A DNA stretch of 64,000 nt from Candidatus Methylopumilus planktonicus (GTDB taxonomy: Bacteria > Pseudomonadota > Gammaproteobacteria > Burkholderiales > Methylophilaceae). This document shows, piece after piece, positions 55,391 to 63,857 of the stretch. A program made the position numbers and the translations under genes. Within the stretch, counting starts at the first letter, position 1. Each line of letters opens with the position of its first letter. The stretch spans positions 124,001 to 188,000 of the forward strand of contig NZ_LN827929.1 of NCBI RefSeq assembly GCF_000981505.1, written 5' to 3'. Below the pieces are notes generated by a model, which did no database searches, was not told the DNA's origin, and worked only from the letters and a program-made list of their open reading frames with translations.

Positions 55391-55439
55391 TTTAGATTTC
55401 GAATGAAACTTTGTATAATAAAGCAACTTTCGCAAAGTT
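55391..55439 (+). promoter_or_regulatory. Probable pet operon promoter with hairpin at the start site
   Basis: TTTAGA (55391-55396) and TATAAT (55414-55419), 17-base spacer. Just downstream AACTTT (55425-55430) and AAAGTT (55434-55439) are perfect complements around CGC, at about +1 to +15. The hairpin could be an operator or an mRNA-stabilising 5' stem. Confidence 0.58.
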
Positions 55440-55489
55440 AATGTCTCTCAACCATATTAATTTCATTAAAACATACTTACATTAAGATC

Positions 55490-56089
55490 ATGGCAAATCA
55501 TCAAGACGACAAAATAGATAAAAAGAAAAGAAGTTTCTTAATTGCAGCTACCACTGTAACTGGTGCAATTGGTGCAGGAGCAATTGCCGTTCCATTCTTA
55601 TCAAGTATGACGCCAAGTGAACGTGCTAAGGCAGCCGGAGCTCCTGTTGAAGTTGATTTAAGTAAGATTGAGGCAGGATCTATGATTACGACTGAATGGA
55701 GAGGTCAGCCAGTTTGGATTATTAATCGCTCTAAGACAATGTTAGATGATTTGAAAAAAAACGACCTCAATCTTTCCGATCCTAATCTTGATGTAATTTC
55801 TCAGCAGCCAAGTTATTGTAAGAATGCGACAAGATCTCTTAAGCCAAATTTGCTTGTTCTAGTTGGCATTTGTACTCATTTGGGTTGTTCACCAACTGCA
55901 AAATTAGAAACGCAAGGTGATATGGGCGAAAATTGGAGTGGGGGATTTTTCTGCCCGTGTCATGGCTCTAGATTTGATTTAGCTGGTCGAGTATTTAAGG
56001 GGTCACCAGCGCCAATAAATCTAGTAGTACCACCACACAAATATATAGACGAAAAAACCATTTTAATTGGTGAAGACAATATTGGATAA
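55490..56089 (+). CDS. petA: Ubiquinol-cytochrome c reductase Rieske iron-sulfur subunit
   Basis: 199 residues. N-terminal Tat-type signal anchor with KKKRSFLIAA (Lys-Arg in place of Arg-Arg) and a helix to about residue 37. The 2Fe-2S ligands are in CTHLGC and CPCHGSRFD. Accepts electrons from ubiquinol in complex III. Encoded right after tatABC, which should export it. Confidence 0.96.
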   Translation: MANHQDDKIDKKKRSFLIAATTVTGAIGAGAIAVPFLSSMTPSERAKAAGAPVEVDLSKIEAGSMITTEWRGQPVWIINRSKTMLDDLKKNDLNLSDPNLDVISQQPSYCKNATRSLKPNLLVLVGICTHLGCSPTAKLETQGDMGENWSGGFFCPCHGSRFDLAGRVFKGSPAPINLVVPPHKYIDEKTILIGEDNIG

Positions 56090-56112
56090 GTTGTATTTAA
56101 AAGGTATAAACA

Positions 56113-57405
56113 ATGAATAAAACAAAAATTAATAACAGTGGTTTATTGGCATGGGTAGATGAAAGATTCCCACTATCATCTCTAATTACCAATCACCTCA
56201 CCAAGTATTACGCACCTAAAAACTTTAACTTTTGGTATTTTTTTGGGGCACTTGCTCTTCTTACCCTCATCCTTCAGCTTGTCACTGGACTTTTGTTGAC
56301 TATGCATTACAAACCTGACGCAGAATTAGCATTTGCATCAGTTGAATATATCATGCGAGATGTTTCATTTGGATGGCTAATAAGATATATGCACTCTACA
56401 GGAGCATCTTTATTTTTTGTCGTTGTGTACATGCACATGTTTAGAGCTTTAATCTATGGTTCTTATAAGAATCCAAGAGAACTTTTGTGGCTCTTTGGTG
56501 TGGCTATTTTTCTTTGTTTAATGGGGGAAGCTTTTTTTGGATATCTTCTACCTTGGGGCCAAATGTCATACTGGGGCGCGCAAGTCATTGTAAATCTATT
56601 TTCTACTATTCCGTTTATAGGTCCAGACTTATCCGAGTGGCTCAGAGGTGATTACTTGGTATCAGATGCAACACTAAATCGTTTTTTTGCTTTTCATGTG
56701 ATTGCTCTTCCTATAGTGCTATTAGGCCTAGTTTTTTTTCATCTTGTAGCATTGCATGAAGTTGGATCCAACAATCCCGATGGCATTGACATTAAAAAAA
56801 ATCTGGATAAAAAAACAGGTATTCCTTTAGATGGAATTCCATTTCATCCCTATTACACAGTCAAAGATCTTATAGGTGTTTCTACTTATTTAATTATCTT
56901 TGCCTTAATTGTTTTTTACTTGCCCGAAATGGGAGGATACTTCCTTGAAGCTAATAATTTTATTCCCGCGAATCCCTTAGTCACTCCTGCGCACATTGCT
57001 CCAGTTTGGTACTTCACACCTTATTATTCAATCCTTCGTGCAGTTCCACCTATATTGAATTCTCAATTTCCAGGTGTTGCTGCCATGGGGCTATCTGTAA
57101 TTATATTTGCATTTTTGCCATGGCTCGATAGAAGCGAGGTCAGATCAATTCGATACAAAGGAATTTTATTTAAACGTTGGATTGCATTATTTGTAACAAG
57201 CTTCATTGTTTTGGGTTATCTAGGCACTGAGCCATCAAACGTTTGGGGGCAATTCTCCAGTGCAATACCTTTTATTGGTGGAGTTGATAAAGCTACAATA
57301 GCTGCTCGAATCTTTACAGTTTCATACTTTGCCTTTTTTGTCCTAATGCCTTATTACAGCAAGAGAGATAAAACAAAGCCCGTTCCTTCTAGAGTTAAGT
57401 ATTGA
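56113..57405 (+). CDS. petB: Cytochrome b subunit of bc1 complex
   Basis: 430 residues, eight helices. Heme-binding His pairs in the second and fourth helices (MHSTGASLFFVVVYMHM, later FAFHVIALPIVLLGLVFFH) and the PEWYF-equivalent PVWYFTPYY at the Qo site. The stop overlaps the petC start by one base. Confidence 0.96.
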   Translation: MNKTKINNSGLLAWVDERFPLSSLITNHLTKYYAPKNFNFWYFFGALALLTLILQLVTGLLLTMHYKPDAELAFASVEYIMRDVSFGWLIRYMHSTGASLFFVVVYMHMFRALIYGSYKNPRELLWLFGVAIFLCLMGEAFFGYLLPWGQMSYWGAQVIVNLFSTIPFIGPDLSEWLRGDYLVSDATLNRFFAFHVIALPIVLLGLVFFHLVALHEVGSNNPDGIDIKKNLDKKTGIPLDGIPFHPYYTVKDLIGVSTYLIIFALIVFYLPEMGGYFLEANNFIPANPLVTPAHIAPVWYFTPYYSILRAVPPILNSQFPGVAAMGLSVIIFAFLPWLDRSEVRSIRYKGILFKRWIALFVTSFIVLGYLGTEPSNVWGQFSSAIPFIGGVDKATIAARIFTVSYFAFFVLMPYYSKRDKTKPVPSRVKY

Positions 57406-58106
57406 TGAAATCTCTAACTAAATTTTTTTTAATAGGATTATTTTTTTGTGACGTTGGACTCGCAAATGATGGCCCAATTTTAGAAAAAGCACCTATTGAT
57501 TTAACAGACCAACAATCTCTTCAAAGAGGGGCAAAAACATTCATTAATTATTGTTTGAATTGTCACAGCGCTAATTACATGAGATATAACCGTCTCAATG
57601 ATATTGGTTTGACTGATAGTTTGATTAAAGAAAATTTACTTTTTACAGCTGAAAAAGTAGGAGAGCCAATGAAAGTCGCCATGAATAGAGAAGATGCTAA
57701 GGTTTGGTTTGGAGCAAATCCACCGGATCTATCTGTTGAGGTAAGAGCTAGAGGTTCGGATTGGGTCTATGGCTATCTTAGAGGGTATTATCGAGACCCC
57801 ACCAGACCAACTGGTTGGAATAACACTGTCTACGAAAAAACAGCTATGCCGCACATTTTGTGGAAGCTGCAGGGGGATCAAAAGCTAGATGAAAAGTATC
57901 AAACTTTAGAGATCGTTAACCCAGGCACGCTTTCGGTGAAAGAATATGATGCGTTTATAGGAGATCTTGTAAATTATCTTACGTTCATGTCAGAGCCCTC
58001 AAAATTAAAAAGACTCGATATGGGGTATTATGTTTTGATATTCCTTGGCTTGTTATTACTTTTAACAGTCAAACTTAAGAAAGAATTTTGGAAAGACATT
58101 AAATAA
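57405..58106 (+). CDS. petC: Cytochrome c1
   Basis: 233 residues from the ATG at 57405 (TGATG overlap with petB). Signal peptide about 4-20. Heme motif CLNCH near residues 50-54, Met ligand region around TAMPHILWKLQG, and a C-terminal anchor helix (about 205-222). Passes electrons from the Rieske protein to soluble c-type cytochromes such as the c4 at 36920. Confidence 0.95.
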   Translation: MKSLTKFFLIGLFFCDVGLANDGPILEKAPIDLTDQQSLQRGAKTFINYCLNCHSANYMRYNRLNDIGLTDSLIKENLLFTAEKVGEPMKVAMNREDAKVWFGANPPDLSVEVRARGSDWVYGYLRGYYRDPTRPTGWNNTVYEKTAMPHILWKLQGDQKLDEKYQTLEIVNPGTLSVKEYDAFIGDLVNYLTFMSEPSKLKRLDMGYYVLIFLGLLLLLTVKLKKEFWKDIK

Positions 58107-58108
58107 TT

Positions 58109-58708
58109 ATGATGAAATTATATTCAGGATCAATTGATCCTTTTAGCCATCGCTGCAGAATTGTTTTATTTGAAAAAGGTATGGACTTTGAAGTTGTAGA
58201 TGTTGACCTAGCTAATAAACCGGAAGATTTAGCTATATTAAGCCCGCATAATTCTGTTCCCGTTTTAGTAGAAAGGGACCTTGTATTAACAGACGCTAAT
58301 ATTATTAATGAATATATTGATGAGCGATTTCCTCATCCTCAACTTATGCCAGCAGACCCAGTAATGAGAGCAAGAGCACGTTTATTTTTAAGTGATTTTG
58401 AGAAGCAATTATTTGTGCATATTCCCGCTTTAGAATCTTCTGATGAGACTACTAAGGAGATTGCAAAAAAACATGTGCGTGATAATTTACTTTTAATCGT
58501 CCCCATTTTTTCTAAACAGCAACATTTGTTGAGTGACGAATTTTCGATGTTAGATGTTGCTATTGCTCCCTTATTATGGCGATTGGGCCATTATGGTATT
58601 GAGCTTCCGAATCAAGCAGCACCATTGCTTAAGTATGCGGAGAAATTATTCTCAAGACCACTTTATGCTGATGCAATGACACCTTCAGAAAAAGCGATGA
58701 GAAAATAA
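58109..58708 (+). CDS. sspA: Stringent starvation protein A SspA
   Basis: 199 residues, GST-like fold: LYSGSIDPFSHRCRIVLFEKG start and an EYIDERFPHPQLMP stretch. SspA binds RNA polymerase and acts in stationary phase. It follows petC by two bases and pairs with sspB, the usual order petABC-sspAB in betaproteobacteria. Confidence 0.92.
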   Translation: MMKLYSGSIDPFSHRCRIVLFEKGMDFEVVDVDLANKPEDLAILSPHNSVPVLVERDLVLTDANIINEYIDERFPHPQLMPADPVMRARARLFLSDFEKQLFVHIPALESSDETTKEIAKKHVRDNLLLIVPIFSKQQHLLSDEFSMLDVAIAPLLWRLGHYGIELPNQAAPLLKYAEKLFSRPLYADAMTPSEKAMRK

Positions 58709-58718
58709 TTTAGCATCA

Positions 58719-59105
58719 ATGGCAAAGTCAGCCTCAACTAAACCTTATCTTGTAAGAGCAATTTATGAATGGTGTGTTGCTGAACAATACACACCTTTTT
58801 TGCTTGTAAAGATAGATCAAAATACTTTAGCGCCCAGAGCTTTCATTAAAGATGGAAAAATTCTTCTTAATCTAAGCCCTGGTTCTATAAAAGATTTGCT
58901 TATGGGGGATGAAGCAATAACCTTTACAGCGAGATTTAATGGCGCCCCTGAAAATTTATACCTGCCTATTTCCACTGTTGAGGGGATTTACGCTAAAGAA
59001 AATGGCGAAGGACTGTTCTTTGAAGCTAAAGAAGATCAAGAATTAGGTTCAACCGAAACAAAAAAAATCCCCAATAAACCTAAATTAACCCTAGTTAAGA
59101 ACTAA
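58719..59105 (+). CDS. sspB: ClpXP adaptor SspB
   Basis: 128 residues. KPYLVRAIYEWCVAEQYTPFLLV start, substrate-binding fold, and a flexible C-terminal tail ending in PNKPKLTLVKN, the ClpX-docking module. Delivers ssrA-tagged proteins to ClpXP. Confidence 0.93.
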   Translation: MAKSASTKPYLVRAIYEWCVAEQYTPFLLVKIDQNTLAPRAFIKDGKILLNLSPGSIKDLLMGDEAITFTARFNGAPENLYLPISTVEGIYAKENGEGLFFEAKEDQELGSTETKKIPNKPKLTLVKN

Positions 59106-59130
59106 AAAACTAGTTCAAATTTAAATAAAT

Positions 59131-59147
59131 TGGTATAGTAGCGCCTC
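59131..59147 (+). promoter_or_regulatory. Stable-RNA type promoter of the tRNA-tuf operon
   Basis: Extended -10 TGGTATAGT (59131-59139) followed at once by a GC-rich discriminator GCGCCTCC (59141-59148). Such discriminators are the hallmark of ppGpp-repressed rRNA and tRNA promoters. No good -35 hexamer is visible, in line with an extended -10. The first tRNA starts at 59156. Confidence 0.7.
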
Positions 59148-59155
59148 CTGATAAC

Positions 59156-59231
59156 GCCGGATTAGCTCAGTTGGTAGAGCAGCGCACTTGTAATGCGAAG
59201 GTCGTCAGTTCGATTCCGACATCCGGCACCA
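59156..59231 (+). tRNA. tRNA-Thr (anticodon TGT)
   Basis: 76 bases including encoded CCA. Acceptor GCCGGAT pairs with ATCCGGC; the anticodon loop is CTTGTAA with TGT. T loop GTTCGATTC present. First of four clustered tRNA genes ahead of tuf, same order as E. coli thrU-tyrU-glyT-thrT. Confidence 0.96.
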
Positions 59232-59318
59232 TCTTAAGTTTGTATTTATTTCTTATCTATAAGTCCCTCACTAGTTTGACAAAAATCAAAAAAACCAACA
59301 TAATTTAGGGTTCGGTTT

Positions 59319-59403
59319 GGAGGGGTGGCCGAGTGGTTAAAGGCGACGGACTGTAAATCCGTTCTCTCTGAGTACGAAGGTTCGAATCCTTCCCCCTCCA
59401 CCA
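59319..59403 (+). tRNA. tRNA-Tyr (anticodon GTA)
   Basis: 85 bases including CCA, with a long variable arm as expected for class-II tRNA-Tyr. Acceptor GGAGGGG pairs with CCCCTCC; anticodon loop CTGTAAA. Confidence 0.96.
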
Positions 59404-59453
59404 TGAGTAATAGCCTCTTTATGAGGTGACGTGGAGATCAGATCCATGGGTGT

Positions 59454-59529
59454 GCGGGTGTAGCTCAGCTGGTAGAGCATTAGTTTTCCAAACTAAATGT
59501 CGCGAGTTCGAACCTCGTCGCCCGCTCCA
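59454..59529 (+). tRNA. tRNA-Gly (anticodon TCC)
   Basis: 76 bases including CCA. Acceptor GCGGGTG pairs with CGCCCGC (one G-T pair); anticodon loop TTTCCAA. Confidence 0.96.
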
Positions 59530-59551
59530 GATATATTGAGAATTTGGACAC

Positions 59552-59626
<75 letters not shown>

Positions 59627-59669
59627 GTAGGTATTTTTGAAGAATGTAATTAATTAAGGATATAACATT

Positions 59670-60860
59670 ATGGCAAAAGGCAAATTTGAACGTACCAAAC
59701 CCCATGTGAACGTTGGCACAATTGGTCACGTTGACCATGGTAAGACAACACTTACAGCGGCAATCACAACGATTCTTGCTAAGAAATTTGGCGGAGAAGC
59801 TAAGGCTTACGATCAAATTGATGCGGCGCCAGAAGAAAAAGCGCGTGGTATTACAATTAATACAGCACACGTAGAATACGAAACAGCAAATCGCCATTAT
59901 GCGCACGTTGACTGCCCAGGCCATGCTGACTATGTTAAAAATATGATTACAGGTGCAGCGCAGATGGACGGCGCAATCCTTGTATGTTCAGCAGCTGACG
60001 GCCCAATGCCTCAAACACGTGAACATATCCTGTTAGCTCGCCAAGTAGGCGTACCTTACATTGTGGTCTTCTTAAATAAAGCAGACATGGTGGATGACAA
60101 AGAATTATTAGAGCTCGTTGAAATGGAAGTGCGTGATCTTTTAACGAAGTATGACTTCCCAGGCGACAAAACACCGATCGTCATAGGTTCTGCAAAATTA
60201 GCACTCGAAGGCGACCAATCTGAAATTGGTGAGCCATCAATTTTTAAATTAGCTGAAGCACTTGATTCTTATATACCAATGCCAGAACGTGCAATCGATG
60301 GTGCATTCTTAATGCCAGTTGAAGACGTGTTCTCAATCTCAGGTCGCGGTACTGTAGTGACTGGTCGTATTGAGCGCGGCATTGTTAAAGTAGGTGATGA
60401 AATTGAAATCGTAGGTATCAAACCTACACTCAAAACAACATGTACAGGCGTTGAAATGTTCCGTAAGTTACTTGACCAAGGTCAAGCAGGCGACAACGTA
60501 GGTGTGTTGTTACGTGGTACAAAACGTGAAGAAGTTGAACGTGGTCAAGTATTAGCTAAAGCAGGTTCAATCACACCACATACAAAATTCGCTGCAGAGA
60601 TCTATGTGCTTGGTAAAGATGAAGGTGGTCGTCATACACCATTCTTCAATGGTTACCGCCCACAGTTCTACTTCAGAACAACAGATGTTACAGGCGCTGT
60701 TGATTTACCAGCAGGCACAGAAATGGTAATGCCAGGTGACAACGTATCAATCACAGTAACACTCATTGCACCAATCGCGATGGAAGAAGGCTTACGTTTT
60801 GCGATTCGTGAAGGTGGCCGCACAGTAGGTGCCGGTGTTGTTGCTAAGGTGATTGAATAG
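59670..60860 (+). CDS. tuf: Elongation factor Tu
   Basis: 396 residues. GTPase G1 GHVDHGKT at 19-26, G3 DCPGH, G4 NKAD, then domains II and III. Brings aminoacyl-tRNA to the ribosome. Ribosome binding site AAGGA. Codon use appears more GC-tolerant and regular than in neighbours, as expected for a highly expressed gene. Many betaproteobacteria have a second tuf near the str operon; not visible here. Confidence 0.98.
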   Translation: MAKGKFERTKPHVNVGTIGHVDHGKTTLTAAITTILAKKFGGEAKAYDQIDAAPEEKARGITINTAHVEYETANRHYAHVDCPGHADYVKNMITGAAQMDGAILVCSAADGPMPQTREHILLARQVGVPYIVVFLNKADMVDDKELLELVEMEVRDLLTKYDFPGDKTPIVIGSAKLALEGDQSEIGEPSIFKLAEALDSYIPMPERAIDGAFLMPVEDVFSISGRGTVVTGRIERGIVKVGDEIEIVGIKPTLKTTCTGVEMFRKLLDQGQAGDNVGVLLRGTKREEVERGQVLAKAGSITPHTKFAAEIYVLGKDEGGRHTPFFNGYRPQFYFRTTDVTGAVDLPAGTEMVMPGDNVSITVTLIAPIAMEEGLRFAIREGGRTVGAGVVAKVIE

Positions 60861-60882
60861 TTTTAAAGATAAATTTTATTTT

Positions 60883-60958
60883 AGGCCAGTAGCTCAATTG
60901 GTAGAGTATCGGTCTCCAAAACCGAGGGTTGGGGGTTCGAGACCCTCCTGGCCTGCCA
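60883..60958 (+). tRNA. tRNA-Trp (anticodon CCA)
   Basis: 76 bases including CCA. Acceptor AGGCCAG pairs with CTGGCCT; anticodon loop CTCCAAA. It lies between tuf and secE, so all Trp-tRNA from this gene is processed from the tuf-secE transcript. Confidence 0.96.
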
Positions 60959-60977
60959 TTAAAAGAAAGAAGTATTA

Positions 60978-61322
60978 ATGACTGATAAGTTAAAAATTGT
61001 TTTTTCATTCTTACTTTTTGTAGCGGGAATAGTTGGGTTCTATCTATTGAGTGGTCAAGCCTTAGTGCTAAGAATATTAGCTATTCTTGCTGGACTTGGA
61101 TTTGCAGGGATAGTTTTTTGGAAAACAGCCCTTGGTCAAAAAACATTTGGATTTATTAATGAATCCATTGTTGAAGCTAAAAGAGTTGTTTGGCCAACAA
61201 GAAAAGAAACAATACAAATGACAATTACTGTATTTATTCTAGTTGCTGTGATGGCAGTCTTTTTGGCATTAGTAGATATAAGTTTTTCATACATGATTAA
61301 TTGGTTATTGGGACGGGGTTAG
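60978..61322 (+). CDS. secE: Preprotein translocase subunit SecE
   Basis: 114 residues with three helices (about 8-25, 30-48, 82-105); the last is the conserved SecE helix preceded by EAKRVVWPTRKETIQMT. Component of SecYEG. Two bases before the nusG start. Confidence 0.94.
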   Translation: MTDKLKIVFSFLLFVAGIVGFYLLSGQALVLRILAILAGLGFAGIVFWKTALGQKTFGFINESIVEAKRVVWPTRKETIQMTITVFILVAVMAVFLALVDISFSYMINWLLGRG

Positions 61323-61324
61323 TA

Positions 61325-61861
61325 ATGACAATGCGCTGGTATGCTGTCCAAGCTTTTTCTGGATATGAAAAGTTAGTTCAAAAAGGATTATTTGAAAGAA
61401 TTGAGCGATCAAATCTTCAAAATCTTTTTGGCGAGATTTTAGTGCCTATAGAAGAGGTTATTGAAATGAAAGCTGGCCAAAAAAAATTAAGCGAAAGAAA
61501 ACTATACCCAGGTTATGTTCTCGTACAAATGGAAATGAATGATGAGAGCTGGCATTTAGTTAAAAGTACACCAAAGGTAACTGCTTTCATTGGTGGGAGT
61601 GCACTAAAACCAACACCGATTAAAGATAAAGAAGTAGAAATTATTTTACAACGCATGGATGAGAGTAAAACTAATCCAACGCAAAAACTTACCTTTGAAA
61701 AAGGTGAGTCAATTCGTGTTATTGATGGGCCATTCAAAGAGTTCTCAGGAACAATTGAAGATATTAATTACGAAAAAAGCAAACTTAAAGTATCTGTCGT
61801 AAAGTATCTGTCGTTATTTTTGGTAGAGCAACACCAGTGGAGCTTGAGTTTGGCCAAGTAG
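61325..61861 (+). CDS. nusG: Transcription factor NusG with frameshifted C-terminus
   Basis: 178 residues as read. The start is ATG at 61325 (MTMRWYAVQAFSGYEK); an upstream in-frame start would intrude into secE. The NGN domain (about 1-115) and the start of KOW (KGESIRVIDGPF) are normal. A tandem 14-base duplication (61787-61814) shifts the frame after residue 159. Removing one copy restores IFGRATPVELEFGQVEKEV and a stop at 61875, also 178 residues. As read, the last 19 residues are aberrant and the conserved KOW Phe used for S10 binding is lost. Confidence 0.9.
   Translation: MTMRWYAVQAFSGYEKLVQKGLFERIERSNLQNLFGEILVPIEEVIEMKAGQKKLSERKLYPGYVLVQMEMNDESWHLVKSTPKVTAFIGGSALKPTPIKDKEVEIILQRMDESKTNPTQKLTFEKGESIRVIDGPFKEFSGTIEDINYEKSKLKVSVVKYLSLFLVEQHQWSLSLAK
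61787..61814 (+). repeat. Exact 14-base tandem duplication in nusG
   Basis: AAAGTATCTGTCGT occurs at 61787-61800 and again at 61801-61814. Fourteen is not a multiple of three, so the second copy shifts the reading frame. The downstream sequence to 61875 reads as a perfect NusG C-terminus in the other frame, showing the duplication is the only lesion. Confidence 0.97.
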
Positions 61862-61946
61862 AAAAAGAAGTTTAGTAGTAAAGCAGTAAAAATTAACTAG
61901 GGAGCTTTTTTAAAAAAAGCGTTTGCACCTAATTTAGGAGAATGAA

Positions 61947-62378
61947 ATGGCAAAGAAAATCGTTGGCTATATAAAGCTTCAAATTCCAGCCGGCAAAGCG
62001 AATCCAAGTCCACCAGTAGGACCTGCGCTAGGCCAAAGAGGCTTAAATATTATGGAGTTTTGTAAAGCTTTTAATGCTGCTACACAAACTGTTGAACCCG
62101 GACTACCTATTCCTGTTGTGATTACCGCTTTCGCTGACAAGAGTTTTACCTTTGTTATGAAAACGCCACCCGCATCAATTTTAATTAAAAAAGCAGCAAA
62201 ATTAGAAAAGGGCTCACCAAGGCCACACACAGACAAAGTTGGAAAAATTACCAGAGCGCAAGCTGAAGAAATTGCTAAAACAAAAATGGCAGATCTTACA
62301 GCTTCCGATATGGATGCTGCAGTGCGAACAATCGCTGGCAGTGCTCGAAGCATGGGCATAGAAGTGGAGGGTGTATAA
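61947..62378 (+). CDS. rplK: 50S ribosomal protein L11
   Basis: 143 residues. KLQIPAGKANPSPPVGPALGQRGLNIMEFCKAFN, shown here as the standard N-terminal RNA-mimicking region, and a C-terminal rRNA-binding domain. First gene of rplKA; ribosome binding site AGGAG before ATG. Confidence 0.97.
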   Translation: MAKKIVGYIKLQIPAGKANPSPPVGPALGQRGLNIMEFCKAFNAATQTVEPGLPIPVVITAFADKSFTFVMKTPPASILIKKAAKLEKGSPRPHTDKVGKITRAQAEEIAKTKMADLTASDMDAAVRTIAGSARSMGIEVEGV

Positions 62379-62379
62379 A

Positions 62380-63069
62380 ATGCCATTAAATAAAAGAATT
62401 ACAACATTAAGATCTAAAGTTGATCGTGATAAATCATATCCCGCTCAAGAAGGTCTTCAACTCGTTAAAGAAACAGCAACAGCAAAATTTGATGAATCAG
62501 TAGATGCAGTGATTAACTTAGGTATTGATGCTAAAAAATCTGATCAACTCATTCGCGGTGCATTAGTTCTTCCTAACGGGACAGGTAAAACAATACGTGT
62601 TGCCGTATTTGCTCAAGGTGCTGCAGCTGAAGCTGCAAAGGCAGCAGGTGCAGATATTGTGGGATTTGATGATCTCGCTGAAAAAATTAAAGGCGGCATG
62701 ATGGATTTCGACGTTGTCATTGCAACACCGGATGCTATGAAAGTTGTTGGCGCGCTAGGACAAGTTTTAGGTCCAAGAGGCTTAATGCCGAATCCAAAAG
62801 TAGGAACGGTAACGCCCGATACAGCAGCAGCAGTTAAAAATGCAAAAGGTGGGCAAGTTCAATATAGAACTGATAAAGGCGGCATCGTCCATTGCACTAT
62901 TGGTCGAGCATCTTTCTCTGTTGATCAATTGAAAGGTAATTTAGCGGCATTGATTGATGTAATTAATAAAGCCAAACCACCCTCAACAAAAGGTATTTTT
63001 GTAAAAAAATTATCGGTGTCTAGCACTATGGGTGCTGGTGTAAGAATCGATTCAACAAGTTTAGTGTAA
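62380..63069 (+). CDS. rplA: 50S ribosomal protein L1
   Basis: 229 residues from the ATG at 62380. An in-frame GTG at 62371 is rejected because GGAGG lies nine bases before 62380 and MPLNKRITTLR fits the family start. LMPNPKVGTVT motif present. L1 autoregulates rplKA in proteobacteria. One base after the rplK stop. Confidence 0.97.
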   Translation: MPLNKRITTLRSKVDRDKSYPAQEGLQLVKETATAKFDESVDAVINLGIDAKKSDQLIRGALVLPNGTGKTIRVAVFAQGAAAEAAKAAGADIVGFDDLAEKIKGGMMDFDVVIATPDAMKVVGALGQVLGPRGLMPNPKVGTVTPDTAAAVKNAKGGQVQYRTDKGGIVHCTIGRASFSVDQLKGNLAALIDVINKAKPPSTKGIFVKKLSVSSTMGAGVRIDSTSLV

Positions 63070-63076
63070 AGAATTA

Positions 63077-63096
63077 AAAAAAGCGAAAGCTTTTTT
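63077..63096 (+). terminator. Terminator/attenuator after rplA
   Basis: AAAAAAGC (63077-63084) and GCTTTTTT (63089-63096) form a stem with a GAAA loop, with a T-run on the 3' side. Short stem, so termination is likely partial, allowing some read-through into rplJL. Confidence 0.7.
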
Positions 63097-63104
63097 AAAA
63101 AGAA

Positions 63105-63290
63105 CTTTGGGTTCACCGATATGAAAGTATCGGTGAAGCTTTCAAAGACCGTAGGTGCTAACAAGTCTAATTCTAGTGATCGTTTGCTAGAGCCTACGCA
63201 GATGGCGGTACCCCTAAAGGATAGCATCCTGATAAAGGTCGCCGTAATGTTGGTATTAAGTTTACTTAATACTTAATTTAACGGAAGGAG
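63105..63290 (+). promoter_or_regulatory. rplJL leader RNA (L10 autoregulatory leader)
   Basis: TTCACCGATA (63112-63121) and TATCGGTGAA (63128-63137) form a 10-base stem, extended outward by CTTTG/CAAAG (63105-63109 with 63143-63147). Downstream, GTAGG at about 63151 pairs with CCTAC at about 63193, and GGCGG with CGCC follow, giving a multi-branched fold. Position before rplJ matches the L10 leader, where L10-L12 binding blocks translation. The 227-base gap holds no gene. Confidence 0.72.
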
Positions 63291-63296
63291 AAGACC

Positions 63297-63818
63297 TTGA
63301 GTCTTAATCTTGAACAAAAAAAGGCAGTCGTTGCTGAAGTTAATAAGCAAATCGCGGGCGCTCAAGCAGTTGTTTTAGCTGAAAACCGAGGTATTGGTGT
63401 TTCTGAGATGACAGCGCTAAGAGTTCAAGCCAGAAAATCAGGAGTATATCTTCGCGTCTTAAAGAACACTTTAGTTCGAAGAGCCGTAGATGGAACTGCA
63501 TTCTCTGACTTAGCTAATGAAATGGTAGGTCCAATAGTGTATGGCATCTCAACTGATCCAGTTGCAGTTGCTAAAGTGCTAAATGATTTTGCCAAGTCAA
63601 ACGATAAGTTTGTTATCAAATCAGGAGCAATGCCAAATAAGGTAATGAGCGCTTCAAATATTGCAGCATTAGCTTCATTGCCAAGTCGTGAAGAATTACT
63701 CGCAAAATTATTGGGAACAATGCAAGCGCCGATTGCGAAGTTTGTTCGTACGCTTAATGAGGTACCAACAAAATTCGTTCGTGGTTTAGCAGCAGTTCGC
63801 GATCAAAAACCTGCGTAA
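63297..63818 (+). CDS. rplJ: 50S ribosomal protein L10
   Basis: 173 residues. MSLNLEQKKAVVAEVNKQI start from a TTG codon, with GGAAGGAG seven bases upstream. The C-terminal helix binds L7/L12 dimers. Translation is expected to be controlled by the structured leader. Confidence 0.97.
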   Translation: MSLNLEQKKAVVAEVNKQIAGAQAVVLAENRGIGVSEMTALRVQARKSGVYLRVLKNTLVRRAVDGTAFSDLANEMVGPIVYGISTDPVAVAKVLNDFAKSNDKFVIKSGAMPNKVMSASNIAALASLPSREELLAKLLGTMQAPIAKFVRTLNEVPTKFVRGLAAVRDQKPA

Positions 63819-63857
63819 TTTTAACGATTAATTTAAATTTTTTATTAGGAGTATTAA

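Noticed and set aside
61301..61324. Longer nusG start at 61301
   Set aside because: It would overlap the end of secE by 22 bases and precede the conserved MRWYAVQAFSG start; the ATG at 61325 fits the family.
61787..61814. Programmed ribosomal frameshift in nusG
   Set aside because: There is no slippery heptamer; the change is a perfect 14-base tandem copy, the signature of a duplication event or assembly error.
61979..62386. 135-codon minus-strand open frame opposite rplK
   Set aside because: Antisense shadow of the conserved L11 gene; no ribosome binding site and no recognisable family.
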